Source of the DNA: Filobasidium wieringae | Lineage: Eukaryota; Basidiomycota; Tremellomycetes; Filobasidiales; Filobasidiaceae | DNA: 64,000 nucleotides | NCBI GenBank assembly: GCA_001600055.1 | Contig: BCIV01000001.1 | Span: 1,357,774-1,421,773, forward strand | Direction: 5' to 3' | Shown here: piece after piece, positions 11,499-28,317 of the stretch | How the letters are laid out: the number at the start of each line of letters is the position of its first letter | Numbering within the stretch: the stretch's first letter is position 1 | Position numbers and translations under genes: made by a program | Notes under the pieces: generated by a model | What the model was told of the DNA's origin: nothing | Seen by the model: the letters and a program-made list of their open reading frames with translations, nothing else | The model's database searches: none

Positions 11499-11979
11499 GT
11501 TTTTTGTTGTTTAAGATGGTTGTTTTTGGTGGACAGATTGTCGAGTTTGTGATAAAGGGAGTGACTGCGGTTCAGTTGCGTATTAAAGAGTGTTTACTGG
11601 GTATATTTGGTTGCTCCGATGGCGAGTAGTGGTGGTGGTGTTGGTGGTGGTAGTGTCGGAGGCGGTGGTGGGTGGTTGGATAGGAGAAGGAAGAGAAGGT
11701 GTATGGTATGAAAGGAATGCTGCTGGAGCGAGTTGAAGGCTCTTGATCGTGTTTTGATGAGTCTCCCTCGTCCAAATCACACACAAAAAGTGCGTTTCCC
11801 CCCTGAAATTCACTCGCGATCACCATGATTACGCAACACAATCACCGCGCTAAAGTCTCGGCCGGTCGCAAGGAAACACAGCATTCCTGACATGTGGACG
11901 AAACTGACACCGAAAACAACAATATCATCCACCATCCGACCCGAGTATAGCCAACACTGCAGCATACGTAATGCCCTTC
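11499..11979. promoter_or_regulatory. Amylase upstream region with a GGT-rich tract
   Basis: About 480 bp upstream of the amylase start and downstream of the kynureninase stop. Contains a strongly strand-asymmetric purine/GT tract at about 11623-11695 made of GTGG and GGT units. No other element recognised. Confidence 0.45.
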
Positions 11980-13803
11980 TTACAACCCCCTGAATGCCCG
12001 TTCGAGCACCTCCACAGCCCTCCTCACGTCCACGAACCGATTGTACAGCGGCACAGCACTTAGCCTCATCACATCCGGTCTCCTCTCATCCCCCACAACA
12101 CCCTCGAGGACCATCTTCTCAAACACCTTGTCCATGTTACCCGAACCTCTCGGTAAGATCAAAAGCGATAGCTGACAACCTCTGTGTTCCGGGTCAGACG
12201 GCGTGAGGATCTTGAACCCGACTTCGGATTGTTCCACCCTCGATTCCTTCTTCGACCCGGTGCCCCGGTAAAACTCGCTCTGTACCAAAAGGTCCCAAAA
12301 GTACTGGGTGAGACGTGTACTCTTCTCCCTGAGCACGTCAATCCCTCCCGCTCGATCGATGATCTCGAGTGTTGCGATGAGGGGAAGGGAGGAGAATACG
12401 GGAGGGTTAGAGTGCTGGTAACCCCCTGCACCGGGGATGGGATCGAACTCGGGTGACATCTGGAATCGAGTCGTGCGGTTGTGTCCCCACCATCCGGCCA
12501 GTCTATAAACACAATTCAATTGTAATTAAATGTCTGGAGCGAAATACTTTCTAGGCATTCCGAACGAACCTGCGACCACCATCGTCTAGCCCATCTTTGA
12601 CATAGTATCCACCCACACTTCCTGGTCCTCCGCACAAGTACCTAACGTTCAGTCAGAGTCACATCAGCTATCTGTCCACCCTGCTTTCTTGCCATGCACA
12701 AACGCACTTGTAGGTACACCACGCGGCGAAATCAACATCCCACTCGTTCAACTTGACCGGTACATTCCCAATCGCATGAGCGAGATCCAACCCGAAATAC
12801 GCTCCCTATCCGTCAAACATCCACATCAAGTCAGGTCTCAACCCCTATTTCAACTCTTCTTCGAGGCTCGAGGCAGACTCACAATGTCATGCGTCTTCTT
12901 GGCAATAGGTCCGACCTCGAAGAATTGTCCGGTATAATACTGAACACCACCGATCCAGACGACTGCCACTTCGTCCCCTAATTCCGTAAGGGTTTGGAGG
13001 ATATCAGAAGTCCGGAGATGGTCTTCCCCTTCTCGTAGTGAGAGGGGGACGATGGCATTCTCGATTTGTTCCGGAGTGAGGATGTCGTTATGAAGAGGAG
13101 GGTGGGAATGGATCGCGTACTGTTCGACGTATAGAATGATGTCAACCAAGAGATTCAGATGAAATGTGGGGACGCTTACCCAATCGGAAGGGAAAGCTCC
13201 CTTTTCGATCACAATCCTCCACCTTGTCTTTGTCGGTCGATAGAACGAGATGAATAGGCTGTGAATGTTCGACGTAAGAGTCGAAGTATGAGCCACTTCA
13301 GATTCCTTTGCACCTGCATGATCCGTGATAGGCGTAAGCTTGGTGACTAACATCAGTCACAAGAAAGAGGCTTACCGATTAGTCGTGCTAGACTAGGTGT
13401 GACACAGTCATCAATGTCCTTCCAAGGTCTTTGATGAGGGTGAGCGAAATGACCATAAACAGCTCTATGTGAAGAGGGAGGGAAATCGCTCAGATTACGT
13501 CAAGAATAAGAGGTTGATAACGATTCTCTAACCTTTTACTCCATACGTCGAGTTCTTCGTTGACTATCTGCCTACCTCGTTTGGGCAACAGTCCAAGGGA
13601 GTTTCCACACAGATAGTTGAATTCCCCGTCATCTATGGGGACAAGCAGAATGCCTTTCTTTGAGAACGGTTTTACTCTGCCGATCGATCGACTCTCAGAT
13701 CCTCACCTTTCCCACCACTTTCCGATTTCAGAGGGATTTCGAATTCGTCTCTTGTCCAGCTCAATGGATCGTTACGATCTGCTTCCTCTGGATCAAATGA
13801 CAT
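11980..13803 (-). CDS. BNA5: Kynureninase
   Basis: PLP enzyme cleaving kynurenine and 3-hydroxykynurenine in tryptophan catabolism and de novo NAD synthesis. Eight exons close in phase: 13803-13707, 13632-13533, 13464-13376, 13313-13180, 13119-12883, 12805-12708, 12641-12570 and 12502-11980, 449 residues. Family blocks: [16 protein letters not shown] near the N-terminus, [13 protein letters not shown], the PLP phosphate region, [19 protein letters not shown] with the conserved [21 protein letters not shown] containing the Schiff-base Lys, and [15 protein letters not shown]. The C-terminal domain ends in VLERAFRGL. Nothing looks broken. Confidence 0.95.
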
Positions 13804-14432
13804 TTCTTATGTGTGACTGTGATGCTGCAAGGTCTGAAGGTATTGTGAAGTAGACACGAACGAACGTAGGACGAGTTGTACGATTGTACGATAGGTATGA
13901 CGAATATCTTGAGATTTATGTGTTCTCGCAATTCTCGATGACAATCTCTCGCATGGCGGAGTGAGCAAAATAAGACGGCACAACGACACGATTATTTCCA
14001 GCTGATTAGGCATGCTTTGTGATCGACCAGCCCAAGGCTAAGTCACCCGAACCATTATCGCTGAAGAGATTGCGTGGAACGTATACCCTCAATCCAAAAG
14101 CTCGTGTCAATACAATTTATGTTATCTATACATCTGGGTATAGATCCGAGAAGTAAGCTTGACGAGATCCACATACTGTCTGCTCGATCGAAAGATTCAA
14201 CCAATGTACAAGGCTGAAGGGACTGAACACTCACAGTCCTGCTTGTGAATTCGGTTGATGGTTCCACTTTTCTACCGAGATCTTCACCTGTCCCTTGTCC
14301 GTCTAACCTCTGTTATAGGTCGCCCTTACTACTCGTTCTTCTGCAGCCTCAATTTCTGACCGCCATGATTCCGGCTGAGGTTCCTCGTCCACCCTAACTG
14401 TACACCCTTCTACTCCGCTCCTCAAGGCCTGC
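13804..14432. other. Intergenic: kynureninase promoter and DMAC1 3' side
   Basis: About 630 bp. Only short frames with no domain. No tRNA-like fold recognised. Holds the kynureninase promoter by position. Confidence 0.4.
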
Positions 14433-14672
14433 TTATACAGCTAACCGCCCAAGCCCCAGTGCGATGAAGGCCACTCCCAACCCAACTTGCAGCTTGTTTC
14501 CTATAGGTCCCACTGAACCTGCTTTCCGAAGCACCGGCGTTTTGCGGAATGCTCCATCCTTATGAGCTAGGTAGAGGGCATACGTGCCTACACCGCCGAA
14601 GGTAGCTGCGCCAGTCAATTTGCATGGAAGACAATCTTTTGGGTTTTGCGCTGCCACGGTGGAGGTCTGCAT
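14433..14672 (-). CDS. DMAC1-like small mitochondrial membrane protein
   Basis: 79-residue protein from one coding exon. It has a DCLPCKLTGAATFGGVGTYA segment near the N-terminus and a second hydrophobic helix (VGLGVAFIALGLGRLAV) at the C-terminus, joined by a basic loop. The C-x-x-C-(K/R)-L-x-G pattern followed by a glycine-rich helix matches the small DUF4536/DMAC1 (TMEM261) family, linked in animals to assembly of the complex I distal membrane arm. The family call rests on this motif and on size. Mitochondrial location is inference. Confidence 0.65.
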   Translation of the reverse strand: MQTSTVAAQNPKDCLPCKLTGAATFGGVGTYALYLAHKDGAFRKTPVLRKAGSVGPIGNKLQVGLGVAFIALGLGRLAV

Positions 14673-15139
14673 TGATGCAGTAGTCGCTCAATGTATTGTG
14701 ATTGTTTCAGGAGGCCTGGAACCATTGGGCTAAGAAGGGTCAACGTATGTATCTGGCAATCGAACAATTGAAACAAGTCTTCAAAATATGCGATATCGCG
14801 CCGCGGTGAATCATTATAATCACATCAATTCTCGAATGGCAAAACAAGAGAAACAAAAGGAGCACGGATTTGTATCTACTTTTACAAGGTGTTTGGCACC
14901 CAACACGAAGGGGAAGGGAACAGGGTCGTGTTGGAGCGAATCAAATCTCGAAAGATTGTTTATTTGCTTTCCTCAGTCTCGTCGGCGGTAGTTTCTGCAA
15001 AACAAGAAGAGGATCATAATCAGCATGCTGTCAAGAAAAGGGCGGGTCTCAGATTGTTCTTGTCGGTCTCCGAAAGGATCATATGTTTGTCGGCAAGGTA
15101 CGAGATCGGTCGAAGAATAGGACGCTGCGCTATTCACCT
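14673..15139. other. Intergenic between DMAC1-like and SLM1-like genes
   Basis: About 470 bp on the 5' side of the DMAC1-like gene and the 3' side of the SLM1-like gene. I see no gene or structured element in it. Confidence 0.4.
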
Positions 15140-17598
15140 CTAGGTAAACTTCTCCGTAAACTTGCTCAGCAGACCGCCCGAAGCCTTTGTCTCCTGAGGA
15201 GCGTTCGATTCCGGTGCGGTAGGCACATAGATGTCCGTCGAGGGTTCGACCGAACTGTTATGAGAAGAGGAAGCCGCCTCACCTGTTCCAGTGGCATGCT
15301 CACTGTGAGGAGCCTGAGTGACACTCTCGACGGCCTCTCCACCGTTGGCAGGGTGGATCGATACCTCGGAAGCCTCGCCCATACCCTCGGTCTTGGGCTC
15401 ACCGAGCACGACGTTGTTGGGCAACAAGTTGTGCTGCTTGGATCCACTGTTGTTGGAGTGAGAGAAGACGCTCTCTCCATCACGAGCGGGTGCCTTTTCC
15501 TCACGACGGCTCAAGTTGCTAGCAGGTGCCTCGGAACCAGCGTCAAACTTCTTCTCGAGCTGTAGGAACAAGAAATGAGTGATGTCCTCGATGTTTGCAT
15601 GGTCCTAAAACAACTTACAGCGTAACCATTGCTGCCGACCTGGACACCGGATCCCTGACCAGGAGTGGTGTAAGCGGGGGCGAGTTCGTGGGTGGTGGTG
15701 GATCCGTGTCCGAGGGCAGAGTGGTGAGGGGTAGTCTCATCGTCCTCCTCCTCCTCAACGGAAGAACCCTCGTCATCCTCATCCTCCTCTTCCTCGTCCT
15801 CGGAACGGTATCTGAAGGTTGAGGAGAAGTGTAAGCGCGGTTCTTAACAAGGTTTAAGACCGTTAGCACTTACCCGACGGATCGAACGGCCTGAGCAACG
15901 GGACCATCCCTCTCCATCTGCTCACTGGCAACCAAGTACCTGGCGACCAACATCCTGGTGTCGTTCCACCACTCCATCATCTCATCGTGACTCCTAGCCC
16001 TGAAAGTGTAAGCGGTATCGCTCTTGCCCATCTTGAACAAAGATCCACCACTGCTGGGAGTCTTTCCGTAAGCAGAAGTACCATCCTTTCGGCCTTCGAT
16101 GTGGAACTTGTGGGACTGAGTGGTGTGAGGGGAAGAAGGAGGTCCGAGGGTACAAGCGGGCAAGAAGAGGGACCAAGTGGGGTGGGTAGCGTTGGATGGG
16201 TCAGACGAGGCGTACTCGTGCAAGTATCCAGAGGGGGTAAGGACGTAGTAACCCTCCTTGTAGGACTTGGTGAATCGCTTCTTGCGCTCGAGCAAACCGA
16301 CGTGTACGGGCTGGACCGAGGGATCGTTCTTTCCGGGGTAGTCGATCATCTGGTAGAGCACATATTCAGGTCAATAAATCGTATTAGATTACCAAACGAC
16401 TGATTCGCGACTCACGTCGGGGTTTCGGAGAGGAGTCTCGGGGTCCAAAAGGTGATCCGAACGAGCGGCAAAAGAGACCCACTCCCTGTCAGGAACGATC
16501 TGAGCCATAGAGACACCCATGTGCCTCCAAGTCTCCTGAACAGAGGCGGACATCCTAGACTGCCACTCATCGAAAGTCTGCCAAGCGGACTGAATGGATC
16601 GGACGATACCCTCCTCGAAGTGAGCAGAGTTTTGCTGCATGATGATGATAGACTTCTGGAGGGCGTTCTCCTCGTTGACCTAGAGTAAAGAAACAGCGCA
16701 TAAGACACAACTCGACTGACGCCAAGGTCGATTCGACGTACCTGCTTTTGCAACTGCCTGTGAACAGCCAAGTTGACGGCGAATGGGTCCTCCTTGGAAG
16801 AAACGCTCATGGGAGTGTTGGTAACGGCTCCGATAGCCCTGGCCAAGTCGGCAATAGCTCTAGTGCTCATCTCCCTCTCCTTGGCTACGCCAGCAGCGAG
16901 CTTTCCGGTATCGTTCTGAACATTCTTGATGTGAGCCTTGATCTCGGTCCTTAACTTCTGCAAGTGCTGGACAATGGAGGAGTCGATGGTCCTGGCGAGG
17001 GAAGAGTGGGATTCGGCAATGACTCGAGTCTTGTCACGGATGGTGTAGAAGACGTCCTGGACACCGCCCTCGCCAAGGAACTGGTTTCCGTGACGGAAGG
17101 GAACCTGGATGACGGCTCCGAGCTTGGTGAGCTCCTTGGAGGTGTTGGCCTCGATATCGGCGACTCCCTCAAAGTAAGCTGCCGGCACGTGGAAAGATGG
17201 CGGGACGCGAAGAAGAACGGAAGGAATGGGACGTGTACCAATCGGGCAAGTCAGTCAACGCGTTCGAGATCCGGGATTGAACGACTGCGGGGTAGTGGAG
17301 ACTTACAGATCAACATCTTGACAATGTTCTTCCAAGCAGTGAATCGGTCGATGAGGATGTCAGAAGGCTTGAGCTCGTGAGGAGCGGTGTTCTTCTTGAT
17401 CTATGAATGCGATGTACATATGAGCTCGTTGTTTCTGAATGCCTCCGAGAATCAATGCTAGGCAGCTATCGACTGCTGGAGACCTGGCAAAGCGATGCTC
17501 ACCAAAGACTGGTTCTTGGACATGGTGGAACCCTGCCTCCTGGAGATGGAGGTGGTCCTCGAGAGGGCGTCATCGTTGTTGCCGCCGTAGTGGGACAT
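15140..17598 (-). CDS. SLM1: Slm1/Slm2-like BAR-PH protein (TORC2/eisosome regulator)
   Basis: PI(4,5)P2-binding plasma-membrane protein of the Slm family, which links eisosomes, TORC2 and calcineurin. Seven exons close in phase (17598-17503, 17400-17307, 17178-16742, 16679-16416, 16349-15874, 15811-15619, 15559-15140), 659 residues. After a Ser/Thr-rich N-terminus comes an F-BAR-like helical region, roughly residues 45-270 (ILIDRFTAWKNIVKMLI, HLQKLRTEIKAHIKNV, FEEGIVRSIQSAWQTFDEW). A PH domain follows, about residues 300-440 (VHVGLLERKKRFTKSYKEGY, YVLTPSGYLHEY, FHIEGRK, AYTFRARSHDEMMEWWND). The tail has an acidic block (SEDEEEEDEDDE) and a disordered end. Order and PH sequence fit Slm1. Upstream DNA carries a CT repeat at 17901-17911. 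Confidence 0.9.
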
Positions 17599-18168
17599 GT
17601 TGATAGAGTTGTTTGTTATTTGTTGTGTAGGTAGTGAGGATGTAGAGTAGCGGGTGTGACTAGACTACTACGAATGTATGTGTTATACGATCGAGGTAGA
17701 GGTGGTGGATAGCTAGTAGCAGCTGATAGTTGCCTGGGTTGTTATAAGTAGTTTCGAGGATGACGACGGTGAAAGAGAGTTGCAACTCTGCCAGAAACCT
17801 CGAAACGGCAAGAACCCACGCTACGCGACACCGCAGAGACGCTCTGGGAAGGTGATCCCGCGCTAGAAATGACGTCATGACGTCCCTCCCTCGCCCACTC
17901 GTCTCTCTCTCTCTTCCTCCCGCGCACCCCGCCCTACGGCTCAAAATGGCTTGTTCACTTTCTACGCTTCGGTGTTGATTACTTTCTCCCAATCGCGGTC
18001 GATCAGCATGAAACTGCCACAATCGGTAAAACCCATCCCGACCGGGTGATAATCCCATCCCAATCACCAGTCAACCCCGATCACTCATCACGGTTAGATC
18101 GTTTCATCATAGGTAATCATCATCATCATCATCAAAAGCGAGTATCGTACCAAGGTAAACCAGCTCGG
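17599..18168. promoter_or_regulatory. SLM1 promoter region / RPC1 3' flank
   Basis: 570 bp between the SLM1 start and the Pol III subunit stop. Contains a short CT-dinucleotide run and TC-rich DNA around 17885-17925 and an (ATC)6 run at 18116-18134 just past the RPC1 stop. A 135-codon minus-strand frame here is Arg/Ser-rich chance sequence. Confidence 0.45.
18116..18134. repeat. (ATC)n trinucleotide microsatellite
   Basis: Six tandem ATC units in the 3' flank of the RPC1 gene. A simple-sequence run that may be length-polymorphic. Confidence 0.8.
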
Positions 18169-23532
<5,364 letters not shown>

Positions 23533-24069
23533 TTTGAGAGGTTCAGAATTTGTTTATAGGAGTAGAGGGAGGATGGGTGATGATTTTATGAGAGCTTGTG
23601 GCGGAGTCGCCGTTCGCTCAGAAGCTCGAGGGCGGCAGCGTGCGACTATGTCGAGAAGGGCATGAAAGGTTCGTGGGCGATTATATATGTGCTCTGAATA
23701 ATAGAGCGAATGCTTGGACAGTGCATAGAGGCAGCTACCGGTTACGAGTTGTCCTTGTAATCCAACTTCTAGGCATAACCAGGTCCGTTGCAGCTCACGT
23801 GACTTGAGAGCCAAGTTGACCGCGAAATACCCAACAACGCGCCGTACAACGTCCCTACAGAAATCTGCTCATGATCATATGGGAGATTGCGTATGCTTCG
23901 CAAATAGTAGGTACCTTTGGACTATAGACGTCGACTAGGCCTCGAGATTCTTCCAGTTCCATTGCCAAAATTACCATCTCAAGCTTCTCACTTCTCAATT
24001 CATGTCAGCGCGACGCGTGGGAAATGAGTCACCCCTCATATCTCACTTTGTAAACACAATCTAAATAAC
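23533..24069. promoter_or_regulatory. Divergent promoter, RPC1 / RGS-Rax1-like
   Basis: About 540 bp up to the upstream ORF of the RGS gene. No specific site recognised. Minus-strand frames around 23554-23814 have no support. Confidence 0.45.
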
Positions 24070-24177
24070 ATGGACGACGACCTTTTGATCGATCCGATCA
24101 AAATCATCACCCAGCCGCTCCCTAGCTCCACTACCTCATCCTCGACCTTTATCAATCCCGAACGCAACCATGCCTGA
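24070..24177 (+). promoter_or_regulatory. Upstream ORF overlapping the RGS start codon
   Basis: 35-codon frame starting MDDDLLIDPIKIITQPLPSS with A at -3. It runs past the main ATG at 24170 and stops at 24175-24177, in a different frame. A scanning ribosome that starts here would pass the main start, so the ORF could repress the RGS protein. The alternative is that transcription begins downstream of 24070. Confidence 0.5.
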
Positions 24178-25653
24178 GAAGGGCCAAAGTATTTCTACTC
24201 GCATGAGGATGCCATACCTCAGCGAGCTACTCGCACGTCGAACCCGACCTCCCCTTGATCTTTGGTGTTTTTATGTAAGTCTACAAGTCGACAGCCGACG
24301 TACAGTGGAGGGGAAGCTCATCCGTCTGATCGCAGGTCTTTCTCGATCGGATGGGGAATGGGGAACAAGATCTGCTCGATTTTTGGCTGGATGTGCATCA
24401 ACATAAAGCGCTATGTAAAGCTTACTTCAAGGTAAATGACCTCTCGTATATCTCCTTCAGGCGTGCTATACTCATCCTTTCTCCTCACCGTCGTCATCAG
24501 GACTTGCAAAGAACTCGCGTCTCTGTGGAAAAGGAGTGGCCCGACTACTGGAACTGGGCTCGTCAGCACGGATCCCTTTATGCCGATTTAGCAGGACTTC
24601 AAGATGATTCTCGATTTGACGATTCAGGGGAATACTTGGAGACGGGTGATGAAGAGAAACGGAGGACGAGAGGATCGTTCGATGAGAACGCTCGAGGATT
24701 TTCAGGGGAACATGCACGGGAGGGGGAGGGGGAGGAGGAGGAGAGGTTGGGCAATACAACGAACCATAGGGAGAGGAGGGATACGGAATCCCACGGCCCC
24801 CGCGTCTCTGAGACGGGGTATGGGCACTCTACCGCCCTTCCGCCTTCCAATGGTCAGCCGAGGGATAGGAGGATCAGTCAAGCTCCGGCGGTCATAAGGA
24901 AAAATCAGGCCGTCGCGCAAATGGACTTGTTTACGAGTGCAGAGAGGATCTATGCGAGATATTTGATGGATAATGCAGAGAAACCGGTTTATCTTCCGTA
25001 AGTCGTGATCACGGTTCCATGTCAGTCGACGTCATTCAGCTACTGATTTACTTGTCTTACGGACTCGTAGTGGACATTTACGCTTAAACGATTTCCCCCA
25101 TCCACCTCAAGACCCTCACTCTTGTGACCCTCGAATCCCCGATTACTTCAACGCTCAGCAAGAATACGTCTTTAAGGAATTGGAACAACAATATTATCCC
25201 ATCTTCCTTCGAGAAAAAGGGTTTGGGAACTTGACCCGACCAGGTGTTTATGGGAGTCTGATCGCGGGGTTGTTTTCCTTATGGGCGGCGTTTGTCGTTG
25301 CGTTCACTTTGGTGTTTTACGATTACAAGCCAAAGATTCGACGATTAGGGGTGAGTATATTCGATTGCCCGGTGCAAGACGGTATCAGCTGATCTCGGTG
25401 TTGATTTGGTAAACAGTTGATCGTCCCCTTCTTCTTCGCATTCTACTTCCTCCTCTCCGCCTACTACGCTCTTGCACCTCACCTAGTCCTGTTCAAGCGA
25501 TCTGAAGTCGGGTTCTTCAAGACTGTCCGGATCAGGGAGTCGTACATACAAAAGCTACACGTCGGGAGGGCTTCAATCATTATGGTCTTTACGATCTTGG
25601 CGACGGCGGTGATGACTGTCATCTGGTGGGCTGTGCCTGGCCATCGGTTGTGA
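24170..25653 (+). CDS. RGS-domain membrane protein (Rax1-like)
   Basis: Five exons close in phase (24170-24274, 24336-24431, 24501-24997, 25071-25350, 25417-25653), 404 residues. The N-terminus is an RGS domain (MPYLSELLARRTRPPLDLWC, then FLDRMGNGEQDLLDFWLDVH with ALCKAYFK). An acidic/basic disordered insert (about residues 110-190) splits it from the rest (MDLFTSAERIYARYLMDNA, EYVFKELEQQYYPIFLREKG). Membrane spans follow (LIAGLFSLWAAFVVAFTLVF; LIVPFFFAFYFLLSAYYALA; IIMVFTILATAVMTVIWWAV). RGS plus C-terminal spans is the layout of yeast Rax1 (bud-site choice) and some fungal RGS regulators. GTPase-accelerating activity is not shown by sequence. The start is the first ATG in frame; an out-of-frame uORF overlaps it. 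Confidence 0.82.
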
Positions 25654-26114
25654 TCCTGGGCGAGCGGGGGGGCTTTGATTCGGATGTCTTTGTTACGACC
25701 TATTTTACGACTCTTGTTACGATGTCGATCTATCTACATACCTGTTTCATGTGCTAGTTGGCTACTCGATATGTCTCAAGTAGTGATCGTGGGTGCTCGG
25801 TGTATCTTCGGAATAGCAATTAGGCGAAGACCGGTTGACGGCCACGCGTGAACGCCGAAGCGGAGCAGAGTGGAAGTCAGCAACCGCGACGCTGAGCTGA
25901 GCATTCCTTTCGTTTCCTTTCATCGCAATCACTTCGAATCAGTCTTACTTCCTACCGATCAACTCTTTTTTTTTTCATACTCCTCGTTTCAAGCTTCCCT
26001 TTGTAAGCTCAACATCCCGTACTTTCTCGCCACAGCTATCTAACCTCGATAGTCAACACACACCCTTGATCTCACTACGAACTCCGCTCCAACACAACCA
26101 GATCACCACGCAAA
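25654..26114. promoter_or_regulatory. Promoter region of the SDR gene
   Basis: About 460 bp after the RGS stop. Contains a T9 run near 25967 and pyrimidine-rich DNA just upstream of the SDR start, typical of strongly expressed basidiomycete genes. No gene seen. Confidence 0.45.
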
Positions 26115-27912
26115 ATGTCTTTCATCTCTACTCGAATCGCTCGTTCTGGACTCGCTCAGTCTTCCAGCTTGAAGCAGATCTTCAGGCCTCAGAATGGAGC
26201 TGTAGTTTCCAGAGCTTTGACCCAGAGTGCAGTCCAGCGCACTGCTTTTTCTAGAGTGAGCCATTTGAGACCTGATTCTTGCTGAATAATGAGCTGAATT
26301 GACATCATCACTGATCAGACTAACAACTCGGAGCTCGTCACTACTAAGAAGATGGCTCAGAAGGAACCCAAGGTATATCTTTCCTCCGTCATCAAGATGT
26401 GTCGGCCATGCCCCTAACCACACTAAATACTACGCAGACCGATCTATCCGAGCCTCAGTCCAAGCCCACCCAGACGCTTCCTCTTTTCTCCATGGTAAGC
26501 CAAACAAGAAGCCCCTTTGATTTACAACACAAACGATTCAAACCTTTCGCAATCAAAAGTCAGGAAAGGTCTGCGTTGTCACCGGTGGAGCTCGTGGAAT
26601 TGGACAGATGATTTGTCGTGCCCTTCTCGAATCGTCAGTTCCTCAGCTCAATGCCGTCAGCCGACCGTTAGATGACTTACACACGTGTTTGACCTGTTCT
26701 TCAGCGAATGTACTCAACTCGCCATTCTCGACCTTAAGAAAGAGGACGCCGAGGCGACCGCTCAAGATCTGGTCAAAGCCTTCAAGGAGCAGGGCCGACC
26801 TGATATTCACGCCATCGGTTTGGCTGTCAACATCGCGGATGAGGAGAGCGTCAAGTCTGGATTCAAGCACATCAAGGACACTTTCGGACAAGTTGATGTG
26901 AGTTGTACAAGTGGAGAGTGCGACGTCGAAGCAGGGCTGATGGGGAACGCGGAATAGTGTGTTGTCAACTCTGCAGGGTTCTGTGAAAACTTTGTTGCCG
27001 ATGAATGTGAGTCGCTATTTCTATATTCGGTCTGTGTCTTACTGACGATACAACGATACCACAGATCCCACTGACAGGCTCAAGATGGTAAGCTCTGCAC
27101 TTGGTGCCACAATATACTACCTTCGGCTTCTCATGGCCTGTAACTCATCTTACAGCTATCCGACGTCAACATCCTCGGTTCGTTCTACGTCGCTAGGGAA
27201 TCTGCCAAAGTCATGGAACCTGGTTCCAGTATCATCATGATCGGAAGTATGTCTGGGGTGGTCATCAACGTTCCTCAGCCTCAGACTCCTTACAACTTCT
27301 CCAGTAAGTTTCGATGCATAGATGTTGCATTGTGAGAAACGAGTGAGCTGATTGTTGGTACGATTATTCGCCATGTATAGAGGCCGCGGTCATCCACATG
27401 GTCAAGTCTCTCGCTGTCGAGTGGGCTCCTAAGGGGATCAGGGTCAACTGTATCTCGTAAGTCGTCACCTTGCGAGACAAGCAGCCACTTTATCTTACAG
27501 GCAACCATCGATACAGCCCTGGTTATGTCATGACCAACTTGACTAAGGTGATAATGGAGAAGAACACTGAGCTGAGGGATGAGTGGGTCAACCGAGTACC
27601 AATGGTGAGCATCTCGCTTTCAGCTTCAGCGAATGTTGCTGATACAGCTTTGGTTTTCAACTAAAGGGTCGTCTTGTAAGTCTCCGTGCTTAGTACCGAC
27701 TCAGCCTAAACGAAAGTGCTAAACCCGATCTTCTAATCGCTTCTTCTAGGCTGACCCTAACGATTTGAAGGGAGCTGTCATCTATCTTGCCAGCGATGCT
27801 TCTGCTTACACCACCGGTTCTAACATGATGTGAGTTACGGTATGTAGCAGATCAACGGAGCCAACTAATCATATGTCATCACAGCATCGACGGTGGATAC
27901 ACTTGTGTTTAG
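26115..27912 (+). CDS. Short-chain dehydrogenase/reductase with N-terminal extension
   Basis: NAD(P)-dependent classical SDR, about 340 residues over about 13 exons. After an N-terminus rich in Arg and Ser and lacking acids (MSFISTRIARSGLAQSSSL), resembling a mitochondrial presequence, the Rossmann motif is VCVVTGGARGIGQ. Then come CVVNSAG (equivalent of NNAG), the catalytic Ser in IIMIGSMSG, and YNFSK carrying the Tyr-x-x-x-Lys pair. The C-terminus has NCISPGYVMTNLTK, PMGRLADPNDLKGA and IIDGGYTCV. It looks like the fungal sugar-alcohol SDRs (mannitol/arabinitol dehydrogenase or xylulose reductase), but the substrate cannot be fixed. One exon is 9 nt (27667-27675, codons G-R-L). The presequence call is inference. 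Confidence 0.85.
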
Positions 27913-28317
27913 TTGTAAAAATGGCTCTTCCCGTCATACAAACGATAACGAGATGTACAGGTTAGGATTTTTTTACGTGCGCTTATACATGATCTGGCTC
28001 TTCATTGACTAGAACTCAATGGGACCGCTGGGTGGGAACTTTGAAGGGAGTTGCGAGCATAGTCGTCCGGTTACGACTGAGACCAAGCGTTCGGGTTCTA
28101 ACAAGTCCTCTATCCCCGCGCTGCAGCAACCTCTTGTTGACGATCGATGCACTCGCGGGTGTAGGGCTTGACTGTACATAAGTAGGCCGTAAGATCGCTT
28201 CGCTTCCGTGTTGACCAGGGGAGCTCCTTGCATACGGCGTGCAGGGGCTATAAAATGGTACAGGTGCTGTCGAAATAGCGCTTCAGTGATATTTGGTGGT
28301 CTATTGGTGCCATGCGC
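27913..28317. other. Convergent intergenic region
   Basis: About 400 bp between two stop codons. It holds 3' UTRs. I looked for a tRNA near 28060-28200 because of GGTTC-like words and found no acceptor stem. Confidence 0.4.

Noticed and set aside
17660..18067. 135-codon minus-strand frame between SLM1 and RPC1
   Set aside because: Low-complexity Arg/Ser/His sequence with no domain, lying over CT-rich promoter DNA.
28060..28200. tRNA-like words (GGTTACGACT, CGTTCGGGTTC) in the convergent gap
   Set aside because: I could not pair an acceptor stem or a full T-arm on either strand.
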